A DNA stretch of 64,000 nucleotides from Corynebacterium choanae (GCF_003813965.1 NZ_CP033896.1:930001-994000), one strand, 5' to 3'; counted from the stretch's first letter, positions 1-8,586 are shown. A program made the numbers and translations. Notes: generated by a model from the sequence alone, not told the origin.

Positions 1-1
1 C

Positions 2-259
2 AATAGTGTGCACGATTTGGGAACCACGTTTTCTGGCGGCGGTATGCCTGATCGGGTGAAATGCCTGCACGTATTAATCGCCTACGCGTTAGCTGAAGGC
101 GCTGGGCATTTCCGACTCGGCGATGAAGCGGTGGCGTTGGCTGCAGACCACGGCGGGCTACGGGGGACTGCAGTGCCTAATGACTGGCCAACCATCGACG
201 ATTTGGGAATTGATCTAGCGCAATTCGACTTCACCCATGCTGAAGGTGGTGCGCGATGA
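2..259 (+). CDS. DUF501 family protein, C-terminal part (5' end outside window)
   Basis: The reading frame is open from the left edge, so this is the tail of a gene that begins upstream. The 86 visible residues carry the typical DUF501 ending: GGMPDRVKCLHVLIAYAL followed by a GDEAVAL segment. No biochemical role is established for DUF501. In corynebacteria it usually sits between the divIC/ftsB-type gene and the exopolyphosphatase, as here. Its stop overlaps the next start in an ATGA arrangement, so the two genes are probably translationally coupled. Confidence 0.85.
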   Translation, partial: NSVHDLGTTFSGGGMPDRVKCLHVLIAYALAEGAGHFRLGDEAVALAADHGGLRGTAVPNDWPTIDDLGIDLAQFDFTHAEGGAR

Positions 260-1236
260 CCCGGTTGGCGGCTGTCGATTGCGGCACCAACGCGATTCGA
301 CTGTTAGTGAGTGAATACTCCGGTGGCAAAGTACGCGATATTCACCGTGCACTGTCTATCGTGCGGCTGGGGGAAGGGGTTGATGCAACCGGCCGTTTCA
401 CACCAGAGGCGATTGCTCGCACCCGGCAGGCGCTGGAACGATATGTCGAAATTATGCGTATCGAACGGGTTGAGCATGTGGTGATGGTGGCCACTTCGGC
501 AACGCGTGATGCGCAAAACCGTGCCGAGTTTTTTGCAATGACCAGTGAACTCCTTGGTCAGATCCAACCGGGTGCCCAGGCAGAGGTCATCACCGGGGAA
601 CGCGAAGCAGCGCTGTCGTTTGCCGGCGCGGTCGCTGATTTGCAGCAGGCACAGGCGCCGTATTGTGTGATTGATCTGGGGGGAGGATCGACGGAGTTCG
701 TCGTCGGGGAAGCAACTGGCCAGATCCTTGGTGCCTATTCCGCCAACATGGGTTGTGTGCGGCTAACTGAACGTATCCTGCGCGATAATCCGCCAACCAA
801 ACAGCAGCAGGATGCCGCCCGGCGCTATGTGCAGTCCTGTTTGGACGAGGTTGAGGCGAAAGTTGATATTGCCAAGGCGAAAACCTTTGTTGGGTGTGCC
901 GGCACGTTCACCACGTTGTCGGCGATTGCCCAAGGGTTGGAAAGCTATGAGACTGCGGCAATTCATGGATCCGTGCTTCGCTTCCCGGCTTTAGATGTGT
1001 TGGCTCAGCGAGTGATTGAAGAAACCAGCGAAAAGCGGGCTACGAATCCAGTGGTGCATCCCGGTCGGGCTGATGTGCTGGGTGGCGGCTCGGTGGTGGT
1101 GCAAGAGATTTTGCACCGCATCGAGGCCTTAACTGGGGTGCAGGAGATTATTGTCAGCGAAAAGGACATTTTGGATGGGCTGATCCTCGAGCTTGTCGCC
1201 TCCTTGCAAGATCGTGAGGCGACTTCTGCTGAGTAA
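256..1236 (+). CDS. ppx: Ppx/GppA-family exopolyphosphatase
   Basis: This 326-residue protein belongs to the Ppx/GppA phosphatase family (ASKHA fold), which hydrolyses terminal phosphates of polyphosphate or the 5'-phosphate of pppGpp. The N-terminal phosphate-1 loop AVDCGTNAIRLLV and the second glycine-rich loop VIDLGGGSTEFVV (about residues 138-150) are both intact, as is the later VGCAGTFTTLSAIAQG segment. The length fits the short two-domain actinobacterial forms that lack the C-terminal HD extension of E. coli Ppx. The ATG overlaps the stop of the DUF501 gene by four bases. Which substrate is preferred cannot be told from the sequence; corynebacteria often carry two paralogues. Confidence 0.9.
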   Translation: MTRLAAVDCGTNAIRLLVSEYSGGKVRDIHRALSIVRLGEGVDATGRFTPEAIARTRQALERYVEIMRIERVEHVVMVATSATRDAQNRAEFFAMTSELLGQIQPGAQAEVITGEREAALSFAGAVADLQQAQAPYCVIDLGGGSTEFVVGEATGQILGAYSANMGCVRLTERILRDNPPTKQQQDAARRYVQSCLDEVEAKVDIAKAKTFVGCAGTFTTLSAIAQGLESYETAAIHGSVLRFPALDVLAQRVIEETSEKRATNPVVHPGRADVLGGGSVVVQEILHRIEALTGVQEIIVSEKDILDGLILELVASLQDREATSAE

Positions 1237-1504
1237 GTCACACACGCTGCTGTGACTGCCAGGAGTCATATCTAGGCGGTATGGTCTGTTTGCTAGCGGT
1301 TGTCACCTGTCGATGGGTTAGGACTATATCGCGGTGATCTTTTCGGGTGCTGAGGTGCGCCTAGTGGATTATGCTGGTTGAACGTTGGGATCAGCGCGGT
1401 GGGCAGGGCTGTACCGGATTGTTGGGTCTGGGGCGGTAAAACCAAGGGGGATTTTCCTTGAAGTTTGCTCCATCATCGACGCACCGCGTAGAATGACCTT
1501 TCGC

Positions 1505-1581
1505 GCCCCTATAGCCCAATTGGCAGAGGCAGCAGACTTAAAATCTGCCAAGTGTCAGTTCGAGTCTGACTGGGGGCACCA
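1505..1581 (+). tRNA. tRNA with anticodon UAA (Leu by codon), class I shape, CCA encoded
   Basis: A full cloverleaf can be drawn by hand. The acceptor stem GCCCCTA/TGGGGGC has seven pairs including one U-G, followed by discriminator A and encoded CCA. The D arm is GCC/GGC. The anticodon stem GCAGA/TCTGC closes loop CTTAAAA, giving anticodon UAA. The T arm is GTCAG-TTCGAGT-CTGAC. The variable region is only CAAGT (5 nt). A UAA anticodon specifies leucine, but bacterial tRNA-Leu normally has a long variable arm, so this molecule is atypical. It follows ppx, and a strong hairpin lies just downstream. Confidence 0.9.
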
Positions 1582-1598
1582 CAATTCCATGAAGATCA

Positions 1599-1660
1599 AC
1601 CCTCCCTGGGGCAGGTTTGGTGCTGTAGCGGCATCCACTACCTATCCCGGGGAGGGTTTG
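1599..1660 (+). terminator. Hairpin terminator after the tRNA
   Basis: AACCCTCCCTGGGGCAGG (from 1598) and CCTATCCCGGGGAGGGTT (1641-1658) form a stem of about 17 pairs with a few G-U or mismatched positions around a loop of about 25 nt, followed by TTGTGGTTT. It lies where transcription of the tRNA should end. Confidence 0.7.
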
Positions 1661-1698
1661 TGGTTTATATCAGGGGTGGCACCACCGACACGTTTCGC

Positions 1699-1717
1699 TT
1701 AGGCTATCATTACTAAA
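1699..1717 (+). promoter_or_regulatory. DtxR-like iron box upstream of the ripA-like gene
   Basis: TTAGGCTATCATTACTAAA matches about 13 of 19 positions of the known DtxR operator TWAGGTTAGSCTAACCTWA. It lies 30 bases before the AraC-type gene. In C. glutamicum ripA is repressed by DtxR with iron, so both the placement and the neighbour agree with such control. Assignment rests on motif likeness only. Confidence 0.55.
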
Positions 1718-1747
1718 GTTAGTGTGCCCTCATGATGTGGAGTTGTT

Positions 1748-2914
1748 GTGGTGGAATATCAACGGTCATTACTGTTGTACTGCTTTGCCGGCCAGGCCTG
1801 TGTCACTGTTGGCGATCAACGCTATCAGCTCTCCAGCGGGCAACTTTGCGTCACCAGCGGGCCTGCGGTGCAAACCGGGGATGGGCTAATTCTTCCAATC
1901 TGGTATGACACACTTCCGGAAATCCCTACGACTCGAGTGATGACACTGCCGGCCGCTTGGCGATATGTGATGGTTGCCGAATTTGCTGCCAGTTTGCAGG
2001 CACCAATCGGCGCTGCCAGTTTATCGGCACCTATTGAACGGCTTCTCGTTGATCCGGCGGTTGCACCACCAATGCCGACAGCTGCTGCTGCCCAATCAGT
2101 GGCCGCGCAGCTTCTAGATAATCCTGCCTGCCAGTTGAGTCTGTCAGATTTCGCTGATCAGCACGGACTTTCCCCACGAACGCTACAGCGCCAATTTCTC
2201 CAGTCCACAAACCTTTCCTTTAGTCAATGGCGCACCGCTGCCCGAGTGGCAAGCGCGGCAGCATTACTCAGCCACGGATTTTCAGTGGCGGTTACAGCCG
2301 ATATGGTTGGCTTCCAAGCTACCTCTTCACTCACCCGGGCTTTCCACCGGCAGACCGGTTGCGCCCCTTCACTGTATTGTGCCGGCAGTAGTGTCACCTT
2401 TGAGCACATTCCGCAGATTCCGGCGACGGCCGTGTGCGCCCAGCAGGCGAAAATGGATGAAACCTGGTGGATCTATCGCGGATCGGCAACCTTAACCAGT
2501 GGAGACTATTGCCGTTTCCTCACCCGAGGCGATCTCGTCACGCTACCGGCGGAAAGTGATGCCCACCTTGAAGTAGCGGCAGGTTCCATTGCCCTGCCGC
2601 TAGGTGGGGTCGCAGCTGTTGACGAAACACCTGATTTAGCAGCGGTAGTGGCCAGGTTCACCCCGGCGCTGGCGGTAGCAGCCCTCCAAGGAGCAACCGG
2701 TGGCAGTGTGCTATCAATCGCGCAACGGTTGAACTCTGCCCGGCAGATGCTGCGCGCCGGGCAAGCCCCCGCACAGGTTGGCCAAGCACTCGATTTTCCT
2801 TCGGTGCACGCCTTTGCCCGGGCATTTCGACTGGTACACGGAACCACCCCACGCGGCTATCAGCAGCACCATCAGTTCGTTGCGGCGACCAGCCAGTCAG
2901 TAGCAGCAGGATAG
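1748..2914 (+). CDS. ripA: AraC-family regulator, RipA-like, with a duplicated C-terminal half
   Basis: A 388-residue transcription regulator. Residues about 1-100 look like a cupin-type sensor region. Residues about 115-210 form a complete AraC DNA-binding domain: helix-turn-helix 1 around LSDFADQHGLSPRTLQRQF, helix-turn-helix 2 around VTADMVGFQATSSLTRAFHRQTG. Residues 238-290 again resemble a cupin strand region, and 325-372 again resemble the second helix-turn-helix (VGQALDFPSVHAFARAFRLVHGTTPRGY), so the protein appears internally duplicated. By position near ppx and greA, and by the DtxR-like box in front, it corresponds to C. glutamicum RipA, the repressor of iron-containing enzymes during iron limitation. 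The start is GTG at 1748 or GTG at 1751; GGAG at 1739 fits either. The RipA identity is an inference. Confidence 0.6.
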   Translation: MVEYQRSLLLYCFAGQACVTVGDQRYQLSSGQLCVTSGPAVQTGDGLILPIWYDTLPEIPTTRVMTLPAAWRYVMVAEFAASLQAPIGAASLSAPIERLLVDPAVAPPMPTAAAAQSVAAQLLDNPACQLSLSDFADQHGLSPRTLQRQFLQSTNLSFSQWRTAARVASAAALLSHGFSVAVTADMVGFQATSSLTRAFHRQTGCAPSLYCAGSSVTFEHIPQIPATAVCAQQAKMDETWWIYRGSATLTSGDYCRFLTRGDLVTLPAESDAHLEVAAGSIALPLGGVAAVDETPDLAAVVARFTPALAVAALQGATGGSVLSIAQRLNSARQMLRAGQAPAQVGQALDFPSVHAFARAFRLVHGTTPRGYQQHHQFVAATSQSVAAG

Positions 2915-3302
2915 ATTGTCCCGTTACAGCGCCAATCCGGCAGCTCCGGTGAAAACGCGCTGCAGAACACCGCTTCCGGTGGCCAGTCGGCCTCCTGCCA
3001 CCAACATTCGTGGTGCGTCTTCGGTGCCGTACACCGTTGACTTTGCTGCCGAAGAGTGTGCCCGTCGGTGCAGATTGGTGCCCCACTCTTCAAGATCTGC
3101 AGCAGGGGCGGTGGTTTGCGGAACAATTTGTCTAGCCTGGTCGTTATACTCCATGAGGTCGCGCATTAAGTGTCCCCGACAGCAACAGACGCACATGTCG
3201 TGTTGCAGACGAGGTTGCTCGCATCGGGCAGCATAATCGCGACGGTTTCTTGCGTAAGAGAACCATTCTTGCGCAGTAATGATGAAAGGATCGCGACTAC
3301 CT
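2915..3302. other. Intergenic, 388 bases
   Basis: No convincing gene. Open frames on both strands (for example minus strand 2924-3340) have no recognisable motifs. The segment presumably carries the promoter of the next gene, but I cannot place it. Confidence 0.5.
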
Positions 3303-4190
3303 GTGCGTAGTAGTAACCCAGTTTTTAGTTCTTTGACCACTGACGCTCGTCAGCACGGCACTGCCGCATGGCCAGTGAACACCACCCCGAGTGCCACGAC
3401 TTGGCAGTCCGGGGCGCAGGCTGTTGCTGCCGGACAGGCAGCCAACTGGGGGCAGCAGATGCCACCACAGCAGCCGATGGTGTCACCCGCCGAGCAGGCC
3501 AGCCGACCCATCACGGTCGACGATATTATTACCAAAACCGGTATCACCCTTGCAGTGATTGTGGCCATGGCTGTGGTGAACTTCGGTATCACCTTGTTTG
3601 TTTCTGCTGGGCTCGGGATGATCCTCACCGGGGTTGGTGCCATCGGCGGTTTGATTACCGTGATGGTGTCGGCGTTCGGCAAGAAATACGGTTCCGCCGC
3701 CGTTACGTTGATCTATGCGCTCTTTGAAGGCTTGTTTGTTGGCGGTATCTCCTTCATGTTCGCCAACATTGAGGTTTCCGGTTCGAACGGATTCTCCATC
3801 ATCTTCCAGGCTGTGCTGGGAACCCTCGGCGTGTTCGCCGGCATGCTATACGCCTACAAGTCAGGTGCCATCAAGGTCACCAATAAGATGCGCCGGTTTA
3901 TCACTGGTGCTCTGATCGGTGTGCTGGTGCTGGCTATCGGCAACCTGTTGAGCTCGCTGCTCATCGGATTTAATCCGCTGACCAACGGCGGTCCGCTGGC
4001 CATCGTGTTCTCGCTGGTGTGCATCGGTTTGGCTTCGCTGAGCTTCCTCACCGACTTTGATACCGCTGATCGGCTGGTTCGCGCCGGTGCCCCCGCCCAA
4101 TACGCTTGGGGCGTGGCATTAGGTTTGGCAGTCACCCTGGTGTGGCTCTACACCGAGATTCTGCGTCTGCTCAGCTATCTGCGCAACTAA
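3303..4190 (+). CDS. Bax inhibitor-1/YccA family membrane protein
   Basis: The 295-residue product belongs to the Bax1-I/YccA family of seven-helix inner membrane proteins, which in other organisms act as pH-gated ion leak channels or modulators of membrane proteases; no function is proven in corynebacteria. Actinobacterial members begin with (M)RSSNPVF, and this sequence occurs directly after the GTG at 3303, which has AAAGGA about 12 bases before it; ATG at 3279 or 3282 would add eight or seven residues. After a Gln/Pro-rich cytosolic segment there are about seven hydrophobic helices (from LAVIVAMAVVNFGITLF onward), ending in SLSFLTDFDTADRLVRAG and a last helix, the usual family ending. Confidence 0.85.
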   Translation: MRSSNPVFSSLTTDARQHGTAAWPVNTTPSATTWQSGAQAVAAGQAANWGQQMPPQQPMVSPAEQASRPITVDDIITKTGITLAVIVAMAVVNFGITLFVSAGLGMILTGVGAIGGLITVMVSAFGKKYGSAAVTLIYALFEGLFVGGISFMFANIEVSGSNGFSIIFQAVLGTLGVFAGMLYAYKSGAIKVTNKMRRFITGALIGVLVLAIGNLLSSLLIGFNPLTNGGPLAIVFSLVCIGLASLSFLTDFDTADRLVRAGAPAQYAWGVALGLAVTLVWLYTEILRLLSYLRN

Positions 4191-4298
4191 CCGCCGTTGT
4201 TGGCCGCGTGAACCCTGCCCTAGAAGGCATGAAGGTTCACCCCAACCGTCAAGGGGAACCTTGGCATAAAGAGGCATACACAACTGCATATATTGTTC

Positions 4299-4355
4299 AA
4301 CACCACCGTTGGTTGATTTTTGCACTGCTGTGCGGCAACAACCGACGGTGGTGTT
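4299..4355 (+). terminator. Terminator after the Bax-inhibitor-like gene
   Basis: AACACCACCGTTGGTTG (4299-4315) is complementary to CAACCGACGGTGGTGTT (4338-4354) with one mismatch, loop about 22 nt, followed by TGTTATGG. Confidence 0.7.
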
Positions 4356-4776
4356 TGTTATGGGGCGAAAGTGTTGTTGGCGCTCAACATCTCATATGCA
4401 ACAACCGCCGGGCACCTGTCAGTAGGGGAGGGCTCTGTGCGCCCTGTCCGGGGGCGGCTGAGGGGCTAAAAAAGATCGATACATCGCAGGCCAGGCGTTT
4501 CGCGCTTGGAGTTGCAGGGCCAAGATGCGTTGCAGCGGGGGAGTTTATTAGCTAGCGGCAACGGGAAGATTGCACGATTACGGAATTGTGGTGCATTTAC
4601 AGCCGGCAACAGCAGCAGGGGAGCACCATCCAAGTCAGCACGCTGCTGTATGGACAGCGGCCTGCTTTATCTGGTTTGCAGCCAGGCGTGCGAAGAGAAG
4701 ACTAGCCTGGGGAACAAACAGCGACAGGCAGAAAAAATCAGCGATGCGCAGTAGCCGATGCGGTGGTGAAATAGCT

Positions 4777-4826
4777 GTGAGCCCGGCGGGTAAGAAAACA
4801 TCTGTTTTCCTGCCCTCCGGGCTCAC
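4777..4826. terminator. Long near-perfect palindrome, likely terminator of the minus-strand lipoprotein gene
   Basis: Bases 4777-4800 and 4803-4826 form two 24-base arms with only two mismatches and one G-U pair. The arms begin GTGAGCCCGG and end CCGGGCTCAC. The centre is A/T-rich (AAAACATCTGTTTTC). It lies 140 bases downstream of the minus-strand gene that ends at 4968. Confidence 0.65.
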
Positions 4827-4967
4827 GGATTCTGGTGGCGCTGGCGGCACGGCTGTGGAGCGAACACGACCAGAATGGTTTACTACATCCTGTCCGCGGC
4901 CAACCTGCTGGGTTGCGGCACCGAAAAAATGTCGTATTCCACCGGTGGTTGAACTACCAGGGGTGTT

Positions 4968-5459
4968 TTAAGGCTGCACGACCTGACCGTCAACCATCAC
5001 GGTCTGGAACAGCAGCTGGCTGGACTGTGGATCCACATCAGGCTGAGCCAACACAACAGCGACATTTTCAGTGCGAACAATTTCACCAGAGGCGCAGTCT
5101 GGTTCACAGGTGTTCGTCACCCGGGTGCCGGTGCCGCGCGCATTGAGCTGATCAAGGCTCGTCCAGGTGATGTTCTCCAGGCGATCGTTATTGTCAGCAC
5201 AAGCCAGCGACAGTGAGGTCGGCGGATCGGTGGGCTTGCCAACACAGTCGATGTACTTCGGGGTTCCCAGCGAGGTGGAGTCCGCCTCAACCGCAGTTGC
5301 TGTGGTTGTGGTGGTTGCGGTAGCCGTTGGGGCATCCACCAAGGTGGCGGTCTTGACCCGCTCAGCGGCCGGTGCATCATTCTCATGGGGTGGTGAGCAA
5401 GCAGTCAGCGCGGCCGCAGCAATCGCAGCAGCAGCGGTGAACGAGACGATCTTTTTCAT
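4968..5459 (-). CDS. Small lipoprotein of unknown function
   Basis: The 163-residue product starts MKKIVSFTAAAAIAAAALTAC, a lipoprotein signal peptide with lipobox LTAC, so the mature protein should be lipid-anchored outside the membrane. AAGGAA lies about 10 bases before this ATG, which favours it over upstream in-frame starts. A Thr-rich linker (ATATTTTTATAV) precedes a C-terminal domain with four cysteines (YIDCVG, LACAD, TCEPDCAS), which could form two disulfides. I do not recognise the family. C. glutamicum also has a secreted protein gene next to greA, so this is probably a positional homologue. Confidence 0.75.
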   Translation of the reverse strand: MKKIVSFTAAAAIAAAALTACSPPHENDAPAAERVKTATLVDAPTATATTTTTATAVEADSTSLGTPKYIDCVGKPTDPPTSLSLACADNNDRLENITWTSLDQLNARGTGTRVTNTCEPDCASGEIVRTENVAVVLAQPDVDPQSSQLLFQTVMVDGQVVQP

Positions 5460-5585
5460 CAGAGTGCGTTCCTTGAAAGGGGGTAACAAAGGGATACAAC
5501 AAATCGTCGCGAACGGAAGCACAACCAACACAACGTAGTGGGCTGTTGCAGTGAGCAACGATGCATGCGTTCGGCAGGCGGAGTA

Positions 5586-6113
5586 TTAACTCTGCTGTGC
5601 CCGCATTGTAGCATACTTCTGCGAATCATACGGTTCAGCAGAAACAATTGTGACGGTAATAACGTTGCCATTTGGTGCGGTGTATTCGCAGGTGTCGCCC
5701 TCCCGGGCGCCGAGCACCGCTGCACCAAGCGGGGACTGTTCCGAATAGGTTTCCAGATCCTTGTTGTCGCTAGCCGCGGCACGGGTACCGATGAGGAAGG
5801 TTTCCTTATTGGATTCGTCGTTGTTGTAGTAGACGTGGACGACTGAACCGACGTGGGCTACGCCCTCTTCGGCGGCGGCACGTTCAGTGGTGGAGTTGGT
5901 GAGGATCTTCGTGATCTGAGCGATCCGAGCTTCCTCTTCCACCTGCATTTCGCGGGCTGCATCGTAGCCGGCGTTTTCTTTCAGGTCGCCTTCTTCGCGG
6001 CGTTCGTTAATTTCGGCTGCCACCACTGGCCGGTGCGCGATCAGCGCATTCAGCTCTTCTTCCAGCTTGCGCTTGGTTTCCGGGGTGATGTACTGCTTCT
6101 GCGGCTCAGTCAT
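5586..6113 (-). CDS. greA: Transcription elongation factor GreA
   Basis: GreA enters the secondary channel of backtracked RNA polymerase and stimulates cleavage of the nascent RNA 3' end. The 175-residue protein has the N-terminal coiled coil with the hallmark tip AEINERREEGDLKENAGYDAAREMQ (the acidic D/E residues needed for cleavage are present) and a C-terminal FKBP-like domain ending SPLGAAVLGAREGDTCEYTAPNG. Length is slightly above the usual 158-164 residues, as is normal for actinobacteria. The small lipoprotein gene follows 126 bases downstream on the same strand. Confidence 0.96.
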   Translation of the reverse strand: MTEPQKQYITPETKRKLEEELNALIAHRPVVAAEINERREEGDLKENAGYDAAREMQVEEEARIAQITKILTNSTTERAAAEEGVAHVGSVVHVYYNNDESNKETFLIGTRAAASDNKDLETYSEQSPLGAAVLGAREGDTCEYTAPNGNVITVTIVSAEPYDSQKYATMRAQQS

Positions 6114-6533
6114 GATGAAAGGGTTTCGTCCTTATTCGATATGTGTTGTTTTCGCGAATGTGACACGGTAGTGGCGCCTGATGGAAGTTATCGACCATGA
6201 TCTGTGGCGTCCACACCCCCGACACAGGGGTGACGGGCGGCAGCATCCATGATGCAACCGGTGCCGACAAGTGATCGTGTGTGTTAGCAATCTCCTGGAT
6301 GTCCGCAAGTCCAACCCACCTGGAAGGGAATTCTTCTGGCGGTACAGGACACGGATCTGCGGCGAACAGATCACCGCAGTGAGCACGCACGACACCTGGC
6401 ACAATAATGGTGGAATAGTAGCATAACCCGGTCAAGCAGCACCGTGTCCTACGCCTCAGCCTGTCGCCAGCCACCGCTTGGTAGCCGGCGGGAGCAACGA
6501 TGCATAAAGGTCGGGAACTTGCGCCGGTGGTTG
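6114..6533. other. Intergenic, 420 bases, between greA and the DUF4307 gene
   Basis: No credible gene. A small inverted repeat CACCCCC/GGGGTG at 6214-6232 is the only structure I see. Confidence 0.5.
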
Positions 6534-7010
6534 CTATTGGTGGGCGACACCGTTGGTAGGTTCGGTGAGATAGCTGGGAATAGTCGACGAACAGCCATAC
6601 ATTTTTGCGGCAACCGCAGGCTTTCTGGTCGGAATAATAATCTCAAAACGTTCGAGGGACGCGTCAGATGCCCCAATGAGAAACTCCCGTCGGCCGACCT
6701 CATCCTTGTCATAGGACAAGGCGGTAACAATGCAATAGGCCGGCAGTGACGGATCTTTCCGAGACACGTCAACGGCGACTCGCATCTCATCATCGGCTAC
6801 CCGCTCAAATTCGGCCAATGTCGGGGTGACATTGATTTGGGAGGATTGATAAAAATATCGGCCGATAACTACCACTGCGACGATGGCAATAACCACCGCG
6901 CCGATCGCCACCATTTTGCTGCCCCAGTTGCCACCTTCTGGCACCCCCACCCGTCGGGCACTGCTGGATTTCGAGGAGTAGCGGGCGCGCCGTGTTGGTT
7001 GTTCGCTCAT
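6534..7010 (-). CDS. DUF4307 membrane protein
   Basis: The 158-residue protein has a short basic cytosolic N-terminus (RRARYSSKSSSARRVGVPEGG), one transmembrane helix (about residues 33-50, VAIGAVVIAIVAVVVIGRYF), and an extracytoplasmic domain with two cysteines (AYCIVTAL, MYGCSST) and the motif CIVTALSYDKDEVGRREFLI. These features define DUF4307, an actinobacterial family usually found beside mca and greA; its function is unknown. The start is ATG 7010 preceded by AAAGAG, or the adjoining GTG 7013. It is divergent from mca. Confidence 0.85.
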   Translation of the reverse strand: MSEQPTRRARYSSKSSSARRVGVPEGGNWGSKMVAIGAVVIAIVAVVVIGRYFYQSSQINVTPTLAEFERVADDEMRVAVDVSRKDPSLPAYCIVTALSYDKDEVGRREFLIGASDASLERFEIIIPTRKPAVAAKMYGCSSTIPSYLTEPTNGVAHQ

Positions 7011-7414
7011 CACGCTTGGGGCTCTTTCAATCGAAGGTGGTGTTGCAACTCAAGGAATTGTTCTCATTGTGGCAAAACTGCTCCGAGAACAAAAGCACAC
7101 AACTGGCAAAGGATCTGTGCAGCAGGTGCCGTGTGAGCCAACCTTAGCAAGGCTGATGCGTCCAGAGACAGTATGCTGCGGGTGCGCTGGTACACGTCTT
7201 GCCGGTGCTTGCATGCTGGTCTGGTTGTTGCTCACATGATGATTGGGAGCAGGATGGTGGCATAACTTACACTTGGGCAGATATCAGCACCTGGTAGTGC
7301 AGAGGCGGGGACAGCAGTATTGCGACATCGTTGCAACAGTGTTGCTGCTGGTACACCCTGCCAGGATCACTGCTGTGTGGTCGCATCCCCCGATGGAGAG
7401 TGAAGGAATCGTTC
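7011..7414. other. Divergent intergenic region, 404 bases
   Basis: Promoters of the DUF4307 gene and of mca must lie here. I see no gene and no clear operator. Confidence 0.5.
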
Positions 7415-8305
7415 ATGGCCGGATACCGAATCTTAGCTGTGCATGCCCACCCCGATGATGAATCATCGAAGGGCGCAGCCACCATGGCTCGCTATGTTGC
7501 GGAAGGCCATCGAGTGATGGTTGCCACCATGACCGGTGGGGAGGCAGGTTCGATCCTCAACCCGGCGATGGATCGACCTGGCGTGTTGGAAAACATTACA
7601 GCTATTCGCCGGGAAGAAATGGCGAATGCGGCCAAAGCGTTGGGCATCGAGCATCGGTGGATGGGATTTATCGACTCTGGTTTGCCGGAAGGTGACCCGC
7701 TCCCAGAGCTTGCGGAGGGCACGTTTGCCACGTTGCCGGTTGCGGAAGCAGCAGCCCCATTGGTGGCGCTGGTGCGGGAATTCCGTCCACACATCATCAT
7801 CACCTATGACGAGCATGGTGGATATCCGCACCCGGATCATATCCAAACCCACAAGGTGAGCATGTTTGCCTTTGATGCTGCCGCCGATCCGGACTATCAC
7901 GATCCTGCCGGGGCAGATATTGGTGCGCCTTGGGAGGTTTCGAAAATGTATTACACCCATGGGTTCGTCCCGGAGCGGCTCAAAGCCTTCCATGAAGGAC
8001 TGCTTGAGGCAGGGTTGGAATCCCCATTTGCTGCCTGGTTACAGCGATTTGCTGACAATCAGCGGGAGGATGTAGGTGCCCGGGTGACGACCAAGGTTCG
8101 CTGTGGCGCCTATTTCCCGCAGCGTGACGATGCGCTGCGGGCACACGCCACCCAGATTGATCCGCATGGATTCTTTTTCGCAGTGCCTTTGTTGGTGCAG
8201 CAACAGCTGTGGGATACCGAAGAGTTCGAACTTGCCCGGTGGCGTGGCCGAGAGTTTCCGCTGCCGGAGGATGAACTGTATGCCGGCCTGCCGGAGGCTA
8301 AGTAG
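7415..8305 (+). CDS. mca: Mycothiol S-conjugate amidase
   Basis: Mca cleaves mycothiol S-conjugates of electrophiles to a mercapturic acid, which is exported, and GlcN-Ins, which is recycled. The 296-residue protein has the LmbE/PIG-L zinc hydrolase signature AVHAHPDDESSKGA (His12, Asp15) and the downstream HPDH motif in YDEHGGYPHPDHIQTH. MTGGEAGSILNP and the C-terminal ATQIDPHGFFF stretch favour Mca over the paralogue MshB. The start is the ATG before AGYRILAV, with GAAGGA upstream. Its presence indicates that the organism makes mycothiol as its main thiol. Confidence 0.93.
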   Translation: MAGYRILAVHAHPDDESSKGAATMARYVAEGHRVMVATMTGGEAGSILNPAMDRPGVLENITAIRREEMANAAKALGIEHRWMGFIDSGLPEGDPLPELAEGTFATLPVAEAAAPLVALVREFRPHIIITYDEHGGYPHPDHIQTHKVSMFAFDAAADPDYHDPAGADIGAPWEVSKMYYTHGFVPERLKAFHEGLLEAGLESPFAAWLQRFADNQREDVGARVTTKVRCGAYFPQRDDALRAHATQIDPHGFFFAVPLLVQQQLWDTEEFELARWRGREFPLPEDELYAGLPEAK

Positions 8306-8586
8306 CTGTCGCTACTGTGACGCTGCAGCTGACGAGGAGATATCTTGCTTCCTGAAGCCGCACACAGCTGCTTGCAGTTGCAGCCTCATTTGCACCTGTT
8401 GCGGCACGTTACAGGTGCGTGGGGTGTGTGAGACGGTGGATGTGTGGGGCTGCGGCAGCGTGCTGCGAGCAGCAGGAATGTGGCGAGTCCCAGCGGTGTC
8501 GCACCTGCGGTGAACCAGCGGCAGTACAGTGATTGGGAAGAACACCACTCGTCTCCGAGTGGGAAAAACGGTTAGGGTGATCTGTT

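Larger units (their letters stand above)
4191..4967. other. Convergent intergenic region with two hairpins, 777 bases
   Basis: The region separates the plus-strand membrane protein from the minus-strand lipoprotein. It holds two strong inverted repeats, listed separately (4299-4355 and 4777-4826). Open frames in between show no signal peptide, motif or credible ribosome site. Confidence 0.6.

Noticed and set aside
2924..3340. 138-codon minus-strand open frame between the ripA-like and membrane protein genes
   Set aside because: Overlaps the start of the membrane protein gene and has no family features.
4106..4555. 149-codon open frame after the Bax-inhibitor-like gene
   Set aside because: Overlaps that gene and crosses a strong terminator hairpin; no motif.
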